Below, piece after piece: positions 1 to 9,394 of a stretch of 64,000 nt of DNA. Made by a program: the position numbers and the translations under genes. Each line of letters begins with the position of its first letter. The first letter of the stretch is position 1. The stretch is from Pseudomonadota bacterium (GTDB lineage Bacteria > Pseudomonadota > Gammaproteobacteria > Xanthomonadales > SZUA-38). Location of the stretch: positions 44,188 through 108,187 of the forward strand of contig JBCCCR010000025.1 of NCBI GenBank assembly GCA_039033415.1. Reading direction: 5' to 3'. Below the pieces are notes generated by a model that had not been told where the DNA came from, did no database searches, and saw nothing but the letters and a program-made list of their open reading frames with translations.

Positions 1-612
1 TGTGTTGACAACCTGCGGGCTGCCCATTGTGCCAGCGCTGATCACCAGCTGATCGCAGGGCAGACGCCTCGATTCTCCGTCCACAACAAAGCCAACTTCG
101 GTGACGGCGTTTCCTGAACACTTGACCGTAAGATTCTGTACAGCGAAATAGCGGTCCACATCCTCTGACAATGACTGAGGCTTATGTCCTTTCGGGTAAA
201 GCAGACAGTCAATGTCGTTCGCAAGACCCCCTACTCCTCTCATCAGTTGGTTCACTTTTTTCTGCACCGCAAGAAACTGGTCTCGGAAAGAGCCCGCTTT
301 GAAATGAAGTTGGAACGCAGCTTCATCAGTGTAGGCTTCGGCATCCGCCAGGACTGCCCTTGCTGCTGGCTCGGTGATATCTGATGCGCGCATCGGAATT
401 AGGCCGTTATCCCAAAGGTTCGTGGTTCCACCCGCCCCGTAGCAAAAGGTGTTGGTCGTGCCGATTCGCGACCTGATGAATCGAAGCGTCGGATACCGGA
501 TTCCAGTCCGTGGACCCTTTTCCAACACCGTCACTTCACCATGTGCCTTGGCAGAGTTGGCAAAAACCGACCCACCAAGTCCGGATCCAACGACAACGAT
601 TTTCTTGGCCAT
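1..612 (-). CDS. GMC-type / FAD-dependent oxidoreductase, C-terminus cut by window edge
   Basis: The frame is open from an ATG at 612 to the left edge, about 204 codons, so the gene is partial. The N-terminus is a Rossmann dinucleotide-binding fold: MAKKIVVVGSGLGGS carries the GxGxxG FAD motif, and an acidic residue ends the second strand (VTVLEKG). Further in are a Gly-rich stretch (YGAGGTTNLWDNG) and ISAGTMGSPQVVN, which resembles the segment of GMC oxidoreductases that positions the flavin. It lies 39 bp downstream of a GT4 glycosyltransferase on the same strand and probably ends the EPS operon. Such enzymes oxidise alcohols or sugars. The substrate here cannot be told, and other FAD-dependent sugar or steroid oxidoreductases are possible. 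Confidence 0.75.
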   Translation of the reverse strand, partial: MAKKIVVVGSGLGGSVFANSAKAHGEVTVLEKGPRTGIRYPTLRFIRSRIGTTNTFCYGAGGTTNLWDNGLIPMRASDITEPAARAVLADAEAYTDEAAFQLHFKAGSFRDQFLAVQKKVNQLMRGVGGLANDIDCLLYPKGHKPQSLSEDVDRYFAVQNLTVKCSGNAVTEVGFVVDGESRRLPCDQLVISAGTMGSPQVVNT

Positions 613-651
613 CTCCGATCTCGCTCCTGCTGAATGCTCAGGACGTAGTGT

Positions 652-1833
652 TCACGGGTCAAGATCCCCCCGACAATATCCAGAAATTGCTGAATCGAGC
701 ACCGATACCGTCTCCGCGGCATTCCGATCCCACGTCAGGCCGCGTACCGAGTCTCGTACTTTTGCCGCGTCCCAACGCCGCCGCAGGATGTCGTTGATTG
801 CGGCAGCAACGTGGTCAGGAGACGATGCGTCAACCAGCAACCCGTTCTTCCCTTCCTGCACAACCTCCGGAATTCCTCCAACCTGGGAAGCGAGGACCGG
901 TGTGCCCGTCGCCATGGCTTCAAGCAGCACATTGGGGACGCCTTCATTGCGACTCAGCAAACACACCAGATCAGCTGCGGACATCAGCATCGGAATCTCG
1001 TGGTGAGGCCGGCGGCCGGCAAACCAAACACGATCGGCGACGCCAGCAGACCGCGCCTGTTCTTTCAGCGTTGCTAGTTCGCTCCCGTCACCTACGATGA
1101 AAAGTCGGCAGTCACGCACAGCCGCCTGAGTGAACCCCGCAATCAGACGGTCCACACCCTTCACCTGCTTTAGATTCCCAACATAAAGCAGCATCTTTTC
1201 GGTCTTGGCTATACCCAGTTTCTCGCGGCATTGCGCTTGGCCCAGACGCTGAAATCGCTCCAGATCGACGCCGTTGTAGATCGTCACCGTACGTATTGCT
1301 TCGGCGCCTAGACCTATCATGCTTTTGCGAAGATCCTGGCTTACGGCAATACTGAAATCGGCCAACCTCAAAGCAGCCCTGGCGCCTTCCATCCTAGCCC
1401 CTGGATCCAGGCTGTGGATGTCGGAGCCGTGTGCTTTGATCACCACAGGCAGCCCTGCCTGCCGGGCGAGCTGCGCCGCCGCCAGCGCATCCGGATAAAT
1501 CCAGGTGGCGTAAACAACATCAGGGGCAAACTCGGCGAGCTGACGACGAAAATCCGCGGCGATTGAGCGCCTGAAGCAATAGGGGTAGGAAGCGCGGGCA
1601 ATTCTCGGAGGATAGAAAAATGTCGGGTGCACCAATCCCGCGAGCTGCCGCTCCAGGGGCTGGAGACTACGATCAGCACGCCGTTTTCGACCGGCTGGCG
1701 ACGTCCACGCAACTGGCGCGATTACAGATAGCGATACCCGCTGAGCAAGATGCAGCAGGTGCTGCTCATTGAACGTTGACCTCCCCGGCTCAAGCAGGTT
1801 CGGAAACAAATTTGTGATCGCCAGTACTCTCAA
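652..1833 (-). CDS. Glycosyltransferase family 4 (GT-B)
   Basis: This 393-residue cytoplasmic GT-B enzyme probably adds one sugar of the exopolysaccharide repeat unit to a lipid-linked acceptor. The N-terminal acceptor domain begins MRVLAITNLFPN. The C-terminal donor domain has LLYVGNLKQVKGVDRLI and the EX7E region (RNEGVPNVLLEAMATGTPV followed by GGIPEVV) typical of GT4 retaining transferases. Its ATG overlaps the stop of the upstream gene by four bases (ATGA), so the two are translationally coupled. Sugar specificity cannot be read from sequence. Confidence 0.88.
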   Translation of the reverse strand: MRVLAITNLFPNLLEPGRSTFNEQHLLHLAQRVSLSVIAPVAWTSPAGRKRRADRSLQPLERQLAGLVHPTFFYPPRIARASYPYCFRRSIAADFRRQLAEFAPDVVYATWIYPDALAAAQLARQAGLPVVIKAHGSDIHSLDPGARMEGARAALRLADFSIAVSQDLRKSMIGLGAEAIRTVTIYNGVDLERFQRLGQAQCREKLGIAKTEKMLLYVGNLKQVKGVDRLIAGFTQAAVRDCRLFIVGDGSELATLKEQARSAGVADRVWFAGRRPHHEIPMLMSAADLVCLLSRNEGVPNVLLEAMATGTPVLASQVGGIPEVVQEGKNGLLVDASSPDHVAAAINDILRRRWDAAKVRDSVRGLTWDRNAAETVSVLDSAISGYCRGDLDP

Positions 1834-2999
1834 TCCTGAAGCACTGGTGGGGGTTGAAGATAGAAATCTCGATAGTCGCCTGGATTGCCAGTCTTCCCGG
1901 ATTCTGCGGCTTTCGCAATGTTGACCATCTCTCTGGCCGTGACATAGTGTAGGCAGTAGCTGGATCCGTCGTTGTACCTGCGCTCCAGGTCAGTAAACAT
2001 CGCATCCATCTTCTCACCCAGCAACGTATCCATATCGTGATCCTGGGTGCCATGCGTGTGGATTTTTACGAAGACCCATTCCGGCCTGCCTTGAACGTGG
2101 ATGTGTTCCCTGATCCAAAGGTCAGTCCGCTCTGGTGAAGGCGGCTGACCCGAACGGATATCGGAGTTTTCTGTGCGGGGGATGACACCCCATTTGCGAT
2201 CACGCCAGTTCAACGTGAGCGGCCCCTGTATCAGAAGCAAGTCCCCGACGGGTTTTCCACCGACGCTCATCAGTACCCCGCGGTCATGAGATTTCGGACG
2301 TAACGGGTCGTCCGTGGCGTAGTAGATACTGTTAATCGTTCGGGTTTGGGAGGGGTCTGGCGCAGCGGGCAGGGTGAAATCTGCGTAGCAGCCGGTGTCC
2401 GCAAGGATCGATATTTCATTGTTGACACCACACCATCGCCCGTCGGGGCGGGCGTTGTCGAGGCACCAATTGCCGTGTATGAATGCGTACACGGGTTTTC
2501 CGGTGTCCGGAGATCGACTCAACAGACCGTGAGTGTCAGAGAGGGTTTTACAGAAGCGGTTGAGCTTTAGACGAAGCTTTTCTTCGGTATCGTTATCATG
2601 ATGCAAATGCACCTCGACTTCTCCGAAACCTGCCCTGCAAAGGTCCGTCAGCGCATCGAGGTGCTCTTCGCGATATTCTTCCTCCGGATAAAAGAACGTG
2701 TGCTGTGGCGGCTTGCCGTCAGCATCAAGGTGACCTTTCGCCATTTCAGGATATTCCTTCGACCAGCGGCTAACCCTTTCCCGCTCCTTTGCTAAGGTCG
2801 CATTCCTCCACATGGGTTCGTAGTGGTCAACGAAGCAGAAAATTACGTGTATAGGCCCGCTGGTTTCGGGCGCTTTTTTGAGTTTCCGAAGCACATAGGG
2901 ACGCAACCACAGGTGCATATTGCGCTTTCTGACCAATGCGGCGACCAAGCAGAGAGAAGCCACTAGAAACGCTAAGCCTACGTAGAAAACTACAGCCAT
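1830..2999 (-). CDS. Conserved hypothetical with N-terminal membrane anchor, possible divergent NodB-like fold
   Basis: 389 residues. An N-terminal hydrophobic segment (about residues 3-23) is followed by a soluble domain. Motifs include IFCFVDHYEP near the start of the domain, THTFFYPEEEY-like text around residues 99-110 (here QHTFFYPEEEY) and EVEVHLHHDND about 30 residues later. The spacing and the H-x-H-H-D pattern recall metal-binding motifs of polysaccharide deacetylases, though canonical NodB motifs are not exact. It sits between two GT4 genes in the EPS operon and overlaps the downstream one by four bases. A role in trimming or modifying the polysaccharide is inference. No confident family is recognised. 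Confidence 0.7.
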   Translation of the reverse strand: MAVVFYVGLAFLVASLCLVAALVRKRNMHLWLRPYVLRKLKKAPETSGPIHVIFCFVDHYEPMWRNATLAKERERVSRWSKEYPEMAKGHLDADGKPPQHTFFYPEEEYREEHLDALTDLCRAGFGEVEVHLHHDNDTEEKLRLKLNRFCKTLSDTHGLLSRSPDTGKPVYAFIHGNWCLDNARPDGRWCGVNNEISILADTGCYADFTLPAAPDPSQTRTINSIYYATDDPLRPKSHDRGVLMSVGGKPVGDLLLIQGPLTLNWRDRKWGVIPRTENSDIRSGQPPSPERTDLWIREHIHVQGRPEWVFVKIHTHGTQDHDMDTLLGEKMDAMFTDLERRYNDGSSYCLHYVTAREMVNIAKAAESGKTGNPGDYRDFYLQPPPVLQD

Positions 3000-3065
3000 A
3001 CTTCGTCAACCTCACACGCACGACAGGCGAAGTGCCGGGTCGCTACGCTGTGCAGATAAAGTTGT

Positions 3066-4172
3066 TTACCCACCTAAACACCTTTCGTAAAGCTTTGCGT
3101 ATCGCTCAGCCATCCTTGAGAAAGACCCATGTTCCATTGACCAATTCCGACCACTTGCGCCGAGCTTGCTACAGAGCGTTAGGTCACCAGACAGCCGCAC
3201 CATCGCCTCGGTCATCGCGCTTTCGTCCCCGCTAGAGACAAGTAGACCCGTTGTTTCATGATTCACTATTTCTCCGTTCCCACCGACAGCCGTGGCAATA
3301 ATCGGCAATCCAGCTGCGCTCGCCTCTACCAGCGCAACAGAGTAGCCCTCCGACTTCGAGCTGAGCACAAAAACGTCCATAGAGGGCAGTAAATCCGGGA
3401 CGTCCGCCCGTTCGCCCAGCAGCAGCACCTGACGTCCTATGTCCAACTCATCGACCAGCGTTTCGACGGCGGCCCGCTTGGAGCCTTCCCCTACAATCAG
3501 CAGATATACGTGCCGCTTCCCAGCAAACGCCCGCGAAAAAGATCTCAGCATCAGCTCGTGGTTCTTCGCCCAGTTGAGTCGGCCAACGGTCCCGAAGACT
3601 ATGGCTGATTCGGAAATTCCAAGCTCTCTGCGCAGCGTAAGCCCGGTTGGATCCACCGGCTTCAGAAACGGCTCGAGGTAAGTGCCGTTCGGGATTACGT
3701 GAATCTTTGAAGGCTTTCTGCGACGCAAAGTCTCGAGCTGCCTCGCCTCAGCGGCCGCCTGGCACACGCAGACAACAGCACTGGAAAAGGGGAGTGCCAG
3801 ACGAAACAGTCGCTCCCGCCGCAAGCTCGGATCGCCCCCCATGCCATGTCGAGTAGTAATCATGGGGATCCCGTTCAACCCTGCAGGAATAGCTGAATAG
3901 TAGTGAGGAATATGATTGTGGGCATGCACGACATCAGTCCGCTTCAACCGACGGGTCAAGCGCAACAGGAGCCCAAGATCGATACCGGGGCTTTTATTGA
4001 GTTCCATCACCTCGATGTTCAACGCCTTTAACTCGTCTGCCAGCGCGCCGCCATGGTAGATACATGCAACTGCGGGTTGTTCACCGCTAGCCTGCTGAGA
4101 CCGCGCAAGATTGACGACCACTCGCTCAAGCCCACCAGTCTCCAGCGACTCAACAACGTGGACAATTTTCAT
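3066..4172 (-). CDS. Glycosyltransferase family 4 (GT-B), similar to EPS/PEP-CTERM-associated sugar transferases
   Basis: 368 residues. The start MKIVHVVESLETGGLERVV is typical of GT4 enzymes of EPS clusters. The donor-domain signatures are VFGTVGRLNWAKNHELML and the EX7E segment (SEGYSVALVEASAAGLP, then AVGGNGEIV). It presumably transfers a sugar from a nucleotide donor onto the growing lipid-linked repeat unit at the inner face of the cytoplasmic membrane. The ATG at 4172 overlaps the stop of the upstream CapK-like gene (ATGA), so the genes are co-translated. Substrate is unknown. Confidence 0.88.
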   Translation of the reverse strand: MKIVHVVESLETGGLERVVVNLARSQQASGEQPAVACIYHGGALADELKALNIEVMELNKSPGIDLGLLLRLTRRLKRTDVVHAHNHIPHYYSAIPAGLNGIPMITTRHGMGGDPSLRRERLFRLALPFSSAVVCVCQAAAEARQLETLRRRKPSKIHVIPNGTYLEPFLKPVDPTGLTLRRELGISESAIVFGTVGRLNWAKNHELMLRSFSRAFAGKRHVYLLIVGEGSKRAAVETLVDELDIGRQVLLLGERADVPDLLPSMDVFVLSSKSEGYSVALVEASAAGLPIIATAVGGNGEIVNHETTGLLVSSGDESAMTEAMVRLSGDLTLCSKLGASGRNWSMEHGSFSRMAERYAKLYERCLGG

Positions 4173-5524
4173 TGAGAGCTGAGTTGATTAACGGTAACCC
4201 GATGCTTTCCGCTGGGACCACGGTCTATACGATCCAGGATTTCTACTCGCAGCTCCATTTCAGGTCCGAAAACCTTGGCTACTTCCTGCCTGACCAATTC
4301 GACGGCTGAGAGATCTTCGCGGCCGCCCCAGACCAGCTTCAAAGTCAATTGATCACTACGGGATTGAACAACCTGGAAATTCCTGATTTCTTCAAAGTCT
4401 TTTAACAGGTGCGGGAAAAATTCTCCGGGTACCGGACGACCTTCGGGCGTTCTGAGAACATCGAGAATCCGACCTTCAACGTATTTGAGGAGCGGAAATG
4501 GCCGGCCGCATGGGCAGGACTCCTTCTCTATCATGCCAATGTCTCCAATCTCGTAGCGAACAAACGGCATGCGGGTATTGTGGAGATCCGTGACGAGAAT
4601 CCGGCCTGGTCCGTCCGTTGGTAACCCATGGTCATCCACAATTTCAACAACCACCTGATCGATGTTTATATGTAAACCGGCGTGGCGCTCACACTCGGCC
4701 GCGATCAGCATGAACTCTCTGGAACCATAGGTGTTGAAAACCGGGCATCTGAAAACCTGCTGCAAGAACTCGCGGCTGGCCTCTGGTAGTGGTTCGGCGC
4801 CTGTGATGATGCTATCCGGTGAAAATGGCGTTACCTTTTTAGCGCGGCAATACCGCGCTACTTCAACCAGCGGCGCTACATAGGCGACGATAGTTTTTGG
4901 TTTGTATCTTTGAATTTCATCGATATATTGGTCAACGTTTGAATCGGACAGTTCAAATGCATTTAGCATTCGGCGACCGTTTAGCGCGTGATACATCGCT
5001 TCCTTAGCCCTCCCGAACGCACTCATTTCACCAGTTGGCGCCCCCCAAAGGTAAATTGTTGGATCACCAAGCCTAGCTCCAGCCCAGCCATACCCGCGCC
5101 ACATCACAGCGACCCTCCGGTAATAGCTGTCACGATCATGTTCGAACGTCAGCGGGACGCCAGTTGACCCACCGGTCGCCTTTCTTACTGGAGAAGGCGA
5201 AGATTCCTTGGAAATTAGAGATTGATAATTTTGACGAATCGACTTCTTATCGAGGATTGGCAAAATCGACAACTCGTCTATCGTAGGGATGTCAGCTGGC
5301 GTAATGCCCCGCTGATTGAATACTTGTTGGTAGTAAGGTACCTGCTGGTAGCAGTGACGGAGCAGCGCGCCGAGTTTCCGAGCCTGTAGATCCAATAGGT
5401 TACTCTCGCTGAGGAACTCATTTTCCTGGTAGTCCCGGAAATAACGGACCGTAGGTCGCCCCCGTAGTCCCTTTTCATACAGCGGAAACACAACCCGTCT
5501 GATCAAATGTCCGTATAAGCTCAC
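4169..5524 (-). CDS. CapK/PaaK-like adenylate-forming enzyme (phenylacetate-CoA ligase family)
   Basis: 451 residues, ANL superfamily. The phosphate-binding loop TGGSTGVPL is at about residue 115, and FNTYGSREFM and RYEIGDIGM correspond to the adenylate-binding and hinge regions. A CPCGRPFP motif lies in the C-terminal third. Members of this subfamily (CapK, coenzyme F390 synthetase-like) are frequent in capsule and EPS loci and are thought to activate a carboxylate for transfer. Here the likely role is attaching an acyl or amino-acid decoration to the polysaccharide. The acid used is unknown. It is translationally coupled to the GT4 gene downstream, and 115 bp separate it from the polymerase gene upstream. 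Confidence 0.85.
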   Translation of the reverse strand: MSLYGHLIRRVVFPLYEKGLRGRPTVRYFRDYQENEFLSESNLLDLQARKLGALLRHCYQQVPYYQQVFNQRGITPADIPTIDELSILPILDKKSIRQNYQSLISKESSPSPVRKATGGSTGVPLTFEHDRDSYYRRVAVMWRGYGWAGARLGDPTIYLWGAPTGEMSAFGRAKEAMYHALNGRRMLNAFELSDSNVDQYIDEIQRYKPKTIVAYVAPLVEVARYCRAKKVTPFSPDSIITGAEPLPEASREFLQQVFRCPVFNTYGSREFMLIAAECERHAGLHINIDQVVVEIVDDHGLPTDGPGRILVTDLHNTRMPFVRYEIGDIGMIEKESCPCGRPFPLLKYVEGRILDVLRTPEGRPVPGEFFPHLLKDFEEIRNFQVVQSRSDQLTLKLVWGGREDLSAVELVRQEVAKVFGPEMELRVEILDRIDRGPSGKHRVTVNQLSSQ

Positions 5525-5639
5525 CTTGCCTCCTGCAGGTGGTGGACGCCTCTAACACTCATGGCTTGTAAAACTCCATAGCGTATAGAGCCCGGCTTGC
5601 CTGATGAAGCTTTGGTCATGATCAGGCGCGCGACTATTG

Positions 5640-6941
5640 CTACAGCAATACCCTTACGACCACATAACAGCCGAGGATGCAACACAGCGAAATCACAACC
5701 CAGGTCAAAAAATCCTGGCTCATTCTGAAGGACTTCAGTGCGGGATAAACTGTGCGCAAGTAACCGTAGTAGCCCGTTATCATACCGAGAATGATGTACG
5801 GAAAGACGACATAGCTTCTCGACAAAAAACATGCCGCGACCAGGAAACCCACGAAGGAAAGAAATAGTGCGTAAGAAACGGAAACTTCCAGCTTCTGCGT
5901 TTCGGTCTGAGGTTCCGGGTCCCGTCGAAATGCAGCCTGCCTTGCCATAAGGAATCCGTAGCCGAACATCGCGATAAAAATCAGCGTTCCGACAAAACCC
6001 AGCTCTCCAATTACAAGCACCAGCGTGTTGTGTGCCGTGCGGATGTGGTGGTCGGTAAAGGTACCGGCCCCCACCCCGAAAATCGGGTTGGACTCAAACA
6101 TCTGCAGACCTGCATACCACGCGTCAACACGCCCGCCGGCGGATGATTCAGCGACCGAGAGGCGCTGCATTCTTCCTGGCAGCAGGCTTATTGCAGCGAC
6201 GCCAGCCGTTACCAGACCGCCTGCAGTGACGACGCCGATACGCTTGTAGACGTGTACAAGCAAGACGGCAAACGCAGCCAGCATCGTGCCCCTGGACTGC
6301 GTTAGATAGGCACCGTAAAGATAGCTGCCCGCTGCGCTAAGCCAGAAAAGCTTGACCATAAAGTTTCGGGAATTCGACGAGAAGTGGAGCGCAAATGGGA
6401 GCGCCATTACCAAAAACATCCCTAGATCGTTCGGGTCATTGAGAAGCCCGATATAGCGCACTCGATCGTATACCGTAGTTTCGCCGGTCCAACCAACTCC
6501 GTTGAAGTGTTGTTGAAGACTGTGAACGACCAATGCGATGCCGCAAAGCGCGAATACGCGCATCAGCATCCTGACAGAATTCAACCCAAAACTGGCTGCA
6601 TTGATTAGAAAAAAAACGATGCATGTCGGTAGAAAATTGAAAAACCAGTCGTAAGCGCCAGAAAACCAGCCTCCGGCAAGCCTCGATGCACAAGTCGCAA
6701 AAAGGAATACTGCCACGAGCTTGCTGACTGGCCCCGCGAGATTCTTGTTGCCAACGATAACCGCTAGCATGCTAAGCCCGAACGACAAGGGAACGATCGG
6801 GAAATCGTACAGAGCTGGAACGAACTCTTGCGGTCGTATGACAATTATCGTCAAGTTGGCTGCCACAAGCAGCAGCAGCGCGGTACTCTGCTGATTTTCC
6901 CTGGATACGGGAAACCTGACTGCGGATTGGGCGACGCTCAC
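5640..6941 (-). CDS. O-antigen ligase / Wzy-like polysaccharide polymerase
   Basis: 433 residues, very hydrophobic, with about ten to twelve predicted transmembrane helices. The motifs LTQSRGTMLAAFA and, in the large periplasmic loop, TAHNTLVLVIGELGFVG are those of the Wzy_C (O-antigen ligase/polymerase) family, in which Arg and His residues act on undecaprenyl-linked glycans. In this operon with Wza- and Wzz-like genes it is probably the repeat-unit polymerase of a Wzy-dependent pathway. A WaaL-like ligase cannot be excluded. Its start lies one base from the stop of the upstream GNAT gene. Confidence 0.85.
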   Translation of the reverse strand: MSVAQSAVRFPVSRENQQSTALLLLVAANLTIIVIRPQEFVPALYDFPIVPLSFGLSMLAVIVGNKNLAGPVSKLVAVFLFATCASRLAGGWFSGAYDWFFNFLPTCIVFFLINAASFGLNSVRMLMRVFALCGIALVVHSLQQHFNGVGWTGETTVYDRVRYIGLLNDPNDLGMFLVMALPFALHFSSNSRNFMVKLFWLSAAGSYLYGAYLTQSRGTMLAAFAVLLVHVYKRIGVVTAGGLVTAGVAAISLLPGRMQRLSVAESSAGGRVDAWYAGLQMFESNPIFGVGAGTFTDHHIRTAHNTLVLVIGELGFVGTLIFIAMFGYGFLMARQAAFRRDPEPQTETQKLEVSVSYALFLSFVGFLVAACFLSRSYVVFPYIILGMITGYYGYLRTVYPALKSFRMSQDFLTWVVISLCCILGCYVVVRVLL

Positions 6942-6942
6942 T

Positions 6943-8061
6943 TTACTTTCGTTGCCGTTTGAGAAGCGACTTTAATCGCCGGCCAAATCCCGGAGACTCA
7001 CCACCAGACCTTGACACAAGCACGTCGATTGTCTCACGGCTTTGGGGAGCAAGCATTTTGGATACGGAATTTGAAGCGAGAAAGTCGCACCGGCTGGCGC
7101 CATGCTTAATAACATGACGTATAGCCTCACCACACAGGGCTAGGTGTTCGTCTAGGTTGGGCTTGTCCCTGGTCGTCCTAATAGAATCAACATAAGTTGT
7201 CCCGCCCCAACGGTAGGTGAGCAATACGCTTGCGTGCTTTCGGTCAACCACACAACTTACTGCTGAGACGCGGTCGCTGCGAATGAGGTCAGCACATAGC
7301 CTTTTCACGAACGTACCATCTTGAGAAGTCAGGACCGAATTCGGCCGGCCCAGTCCGAGTTTGATATACCGCTCAACCCATGCAGCGACGTCCTGCTTCT
7401 CGGTATGAACCTCAATTTTTGTTCGGGCATCAAAACCGGCTTTCTCGCAGGCAACTTGCACAAGCTTTTGTGTGTCTGGTCCAAGAGTATTGAGATAAAG
7501 CGGAAAGCTGGGCGGCAGCTCAATGATTTCATGCTTCACGCGACTGAAGGAGGACTCGCTCACGCCGAGATCCCTCATCAGCCTTCTGGCAAAAGGACTA
7601 TCCGTTGGCACTCCTTTAAGGTTTGCAGTCCGCCAGACCGCGCCTTCGCCCAGCATCGCAGGCACGATCATTCCGGTCACACGAGTCCGATCGCGCGGTC
7701 GCGCTAAAAGATCAAAATACCCGCCTTGGAGACCGCCATGAGAGCCCAAGAAACGAAGTTCGTAATAGTCACCTTGCGTAAACTTTCGCCGCCGGATTAA
7801 AAATGCTGGGAGCAAACCAAGAAGTTTTGCGGCCCGGTCCCGGACGGCATAGACACGCAGATCATGGTCGCGCGCGAAAACCATCCACCAGTTCAGTACG
7901 TACTCCGCGGACTGAAACAAATCAGATTCCGGGCATTCAAGGCATAATTCGTTCCACTCCCTCGCCAGGGACGATACCTCCGCTTCCTCGCTTATTACCC
8001 TGAGCGACAAGCCCAAATGAGCCTGATGCTGGCCAGCAGCGCTAATTTGGTCCGGCTCCAT
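6943..8061 (-). CDS. GNAT-family (CelD/BcsL-like) acyltransferase
   Basis: 372 residues. The architecture is that of the CelD/Acetyltransf_6 family: an N-terminal half with EWNELCLECPESDLFQS and a second GNAT-like half (about residues 180-330) with HASVLLTYRWGGTTYVDSI and DEHLALCGEAIRHVIKHG. These proteins are related to FemAB-type transferases and recur in cellulose and EPS loci, where acetylation or aminoacylation of the polymer is suspected. It lies 9 bp downstream of the beta-barrel gene and 1 bp before the polymerase gene. The acyl donor and acceptor are unknown. Confidence 0.75.
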   Translation of the reverse strand: MEPDQISAAGQHQAHLGLSLRVISEEAEVSSLAREWNELCLECPESDLFQSAEYVLNWWMVFARDHDLRVYAVRDRAAKLLGLLPAFLIRRRKFTQGDYYELRFLGSHGGLQGGYFDLLARPRDRTRVTGMIVPAMLGEGAVWRTANLKGVPTDSPFARRLMRDLGVSESSFSRVKHEIIELPPSFPLYLNTLGPDTQKLVQVACEKAGFDARTKIEVHTEKQDVAAWVERYIKLGLGRPNSVLTSQDGTFVKRLCADLIRSDRVSAVSCVVDRKHASVLLTYRWGGTTYVDSIRTTRDKPNLDEHLALCGEAIRHVIKHGASRCDFLASNSVSKMLAPQSRETIDVLVSRSGGESPGFGRRLKSLLKRQRK

Positions 8062-8070
8062 AATCAGACC

Positions 8071-9390
8071 TTAGCGCCGATAGGTTACCGAAGCCCTTGC
8101 GGCCAGGGTGTCAAACTCGAGATTTTGAATATTATTTGACTCATCCGTGTAGTGAAAGCCGAAGGACAGGAATATATTTCTTGTGCGCTGAACCGTCACG
8201 GCAAAGGTCCAATCCAGGTTATCGCTCTCTTGCCCTGCCTCAGCAAACGTTTGATTTGCCCACTGTACCGCCGTGCTCAATGAAACAAGCGGGCTGATCT
8301 GCCATTGAAGTCCAACCGAGGCCCGAATCAACTCCTGATCCAGCAGAGACGTGTCGTAGTCCTGCTCGTCGTAGACCAAAAGCGCAGTCAGATTGTGCCG
8401 ATCTGTAATGTCCTTAGTCCAATTCACTCCAAGCGAGCTACGCACAAATGGGTCTCGGGTGACCACCGTTTCCTGAACCTGCGGAATAACTACCGCGTTG
8501 CCAAAGCTTAGCGTGTCCGCAAACACATCCCCGATTTCTCGGGTCAGGACAACACCAAGATCTTCCCCACCTGTGAGTTGACGGCTCCACCGCATGCTGA
8601 AGTAAGGTGAGGTTACGTCCTCTGCGCCATCGAGGGCAGCTTCCGCATAGCCTACATCAATGGCAATTGATGAACTCTGCCCGGCACCTCCTTCAATTTC
8701 TTTAATATAGTTGGCGGTAACCTGCCGTCGTTCATAATCTGGCTGAAGGTCAATTTCCTGGTCGAAGCCTATCGTGCTTGTCTGTAGGGAAAGTCCCAAG
8801 GTACTTGTGGGCGTAAGAGATCGAGACCACTGACCAAAGACTCCAACTCCGTCCGAGTCTGTCGTTGCAGCATCATCGTCCGCATCAAAAAAATTGTAAC
8901 GAGCACCCAAAACCAACGTGTCGGCAGCAGATAGATTCAGCGTCAGATCCGGACCGGTCGCAAATGCGTAAGTCTGCTGCACATTGTCAGGTGTCTGCAC
9001 ACCCAGGACGTTGATGTTCGAACGCGTCAGGCCATTCTGAACAACCCAATTGAGGCGACTCTCGACAACCCGGTAAGTGGCATTGGCCGATACAGTTCCG
9101 CGAAATTCGCTGTCGAAGGTATCGTCAACATAACTGGCGTGTTCAACCAAACCGAAGGCCTCGATATCGAGTCTTGAGCCTTGGCGATTGATTCCGAAGT
9201 CCAGTGACGGAAGAAGCATTATGTCGTCAATCTGCCCATCGGCTATTCGCGCAGTATTGTTGTCATATTCGATCAACATACCGATTCCGTAGTCCAGGTT
9301 TGCCCCGTACTGGCGGAGCAGCTGGGCAGACGCGTTGTCTGAACAGATTAATATCAGGCATATCGGAAGGAAAAGTCTTGCTCGATTCAT
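8071..9390 (-). CDS. Outer-membrane beta-barrel protein of the EPS locus
   Basis: 439 residues from the ATG at 9390. A longer reading from a TTG at 9405 adds five residues, but the GGGGGAT ribosome-binding sequence fits the ATG. The signal peptide is MNRARLFLPICLILICSDNA ending around ASA-Q. The mature part is rich in alternating hydrophobic/polar strands (for example ATYRVVESRLNWVV, TFAVTVQRTRNIFLSFG) and ends in TYRR. It resembles the uncharacterised large barrels found in XrtA/PEP-CTERM-type EPS loci and is probably involved in late export or surface assembly of the polymer. The function is not proven. Confidence 0.75.
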   Translation of the reverse strand: MNRARLFLPICLILICSDNASAQLLRQYGANLDYGIGMLIEYDNNTARIADGQIDDIMLLPSLDFGINRQGSRLDIEAFGLVEHASYVDDTFDSEFRGTVSANATYRVVESRLNWVVQNGLTRSNINVLGVQTPDNVQQTYAFATGPDLTLNLSAADTLVLGARYNFFDADDDAATTDSDGVGVFGQWSRSLTPTSTLGLSLQTSTIGFDQEIDLQPDYERRQVTANYIKEIEGGAGQSSSIAIDVGYAEAALDGAEDVTSPYFSMRWSRQLTGGEDLGVVLTREIGDVFADTLSFGNAVVIPQVQETVVTRDPFVRSSLGVNWTKDITDRHNLTALLVYDEQDYDTSLLDQELIRASVGLQWQISPLVSLSTAVQWANQTFAEAGQESDNLDWTFAVTVQRTRNIFLSFGFHYTDESNNIQNLEFDTLAARASVTYRR

Positions 9391-9394
9391 CCTT

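Noticed and set aside
5521..5832. 103-codon minus-strand frame between the CapK-like and polymerase genes
   Set aside because: Most of it overlaps the polymerase gene in another frame, and the unique part has no motif and poor start context.
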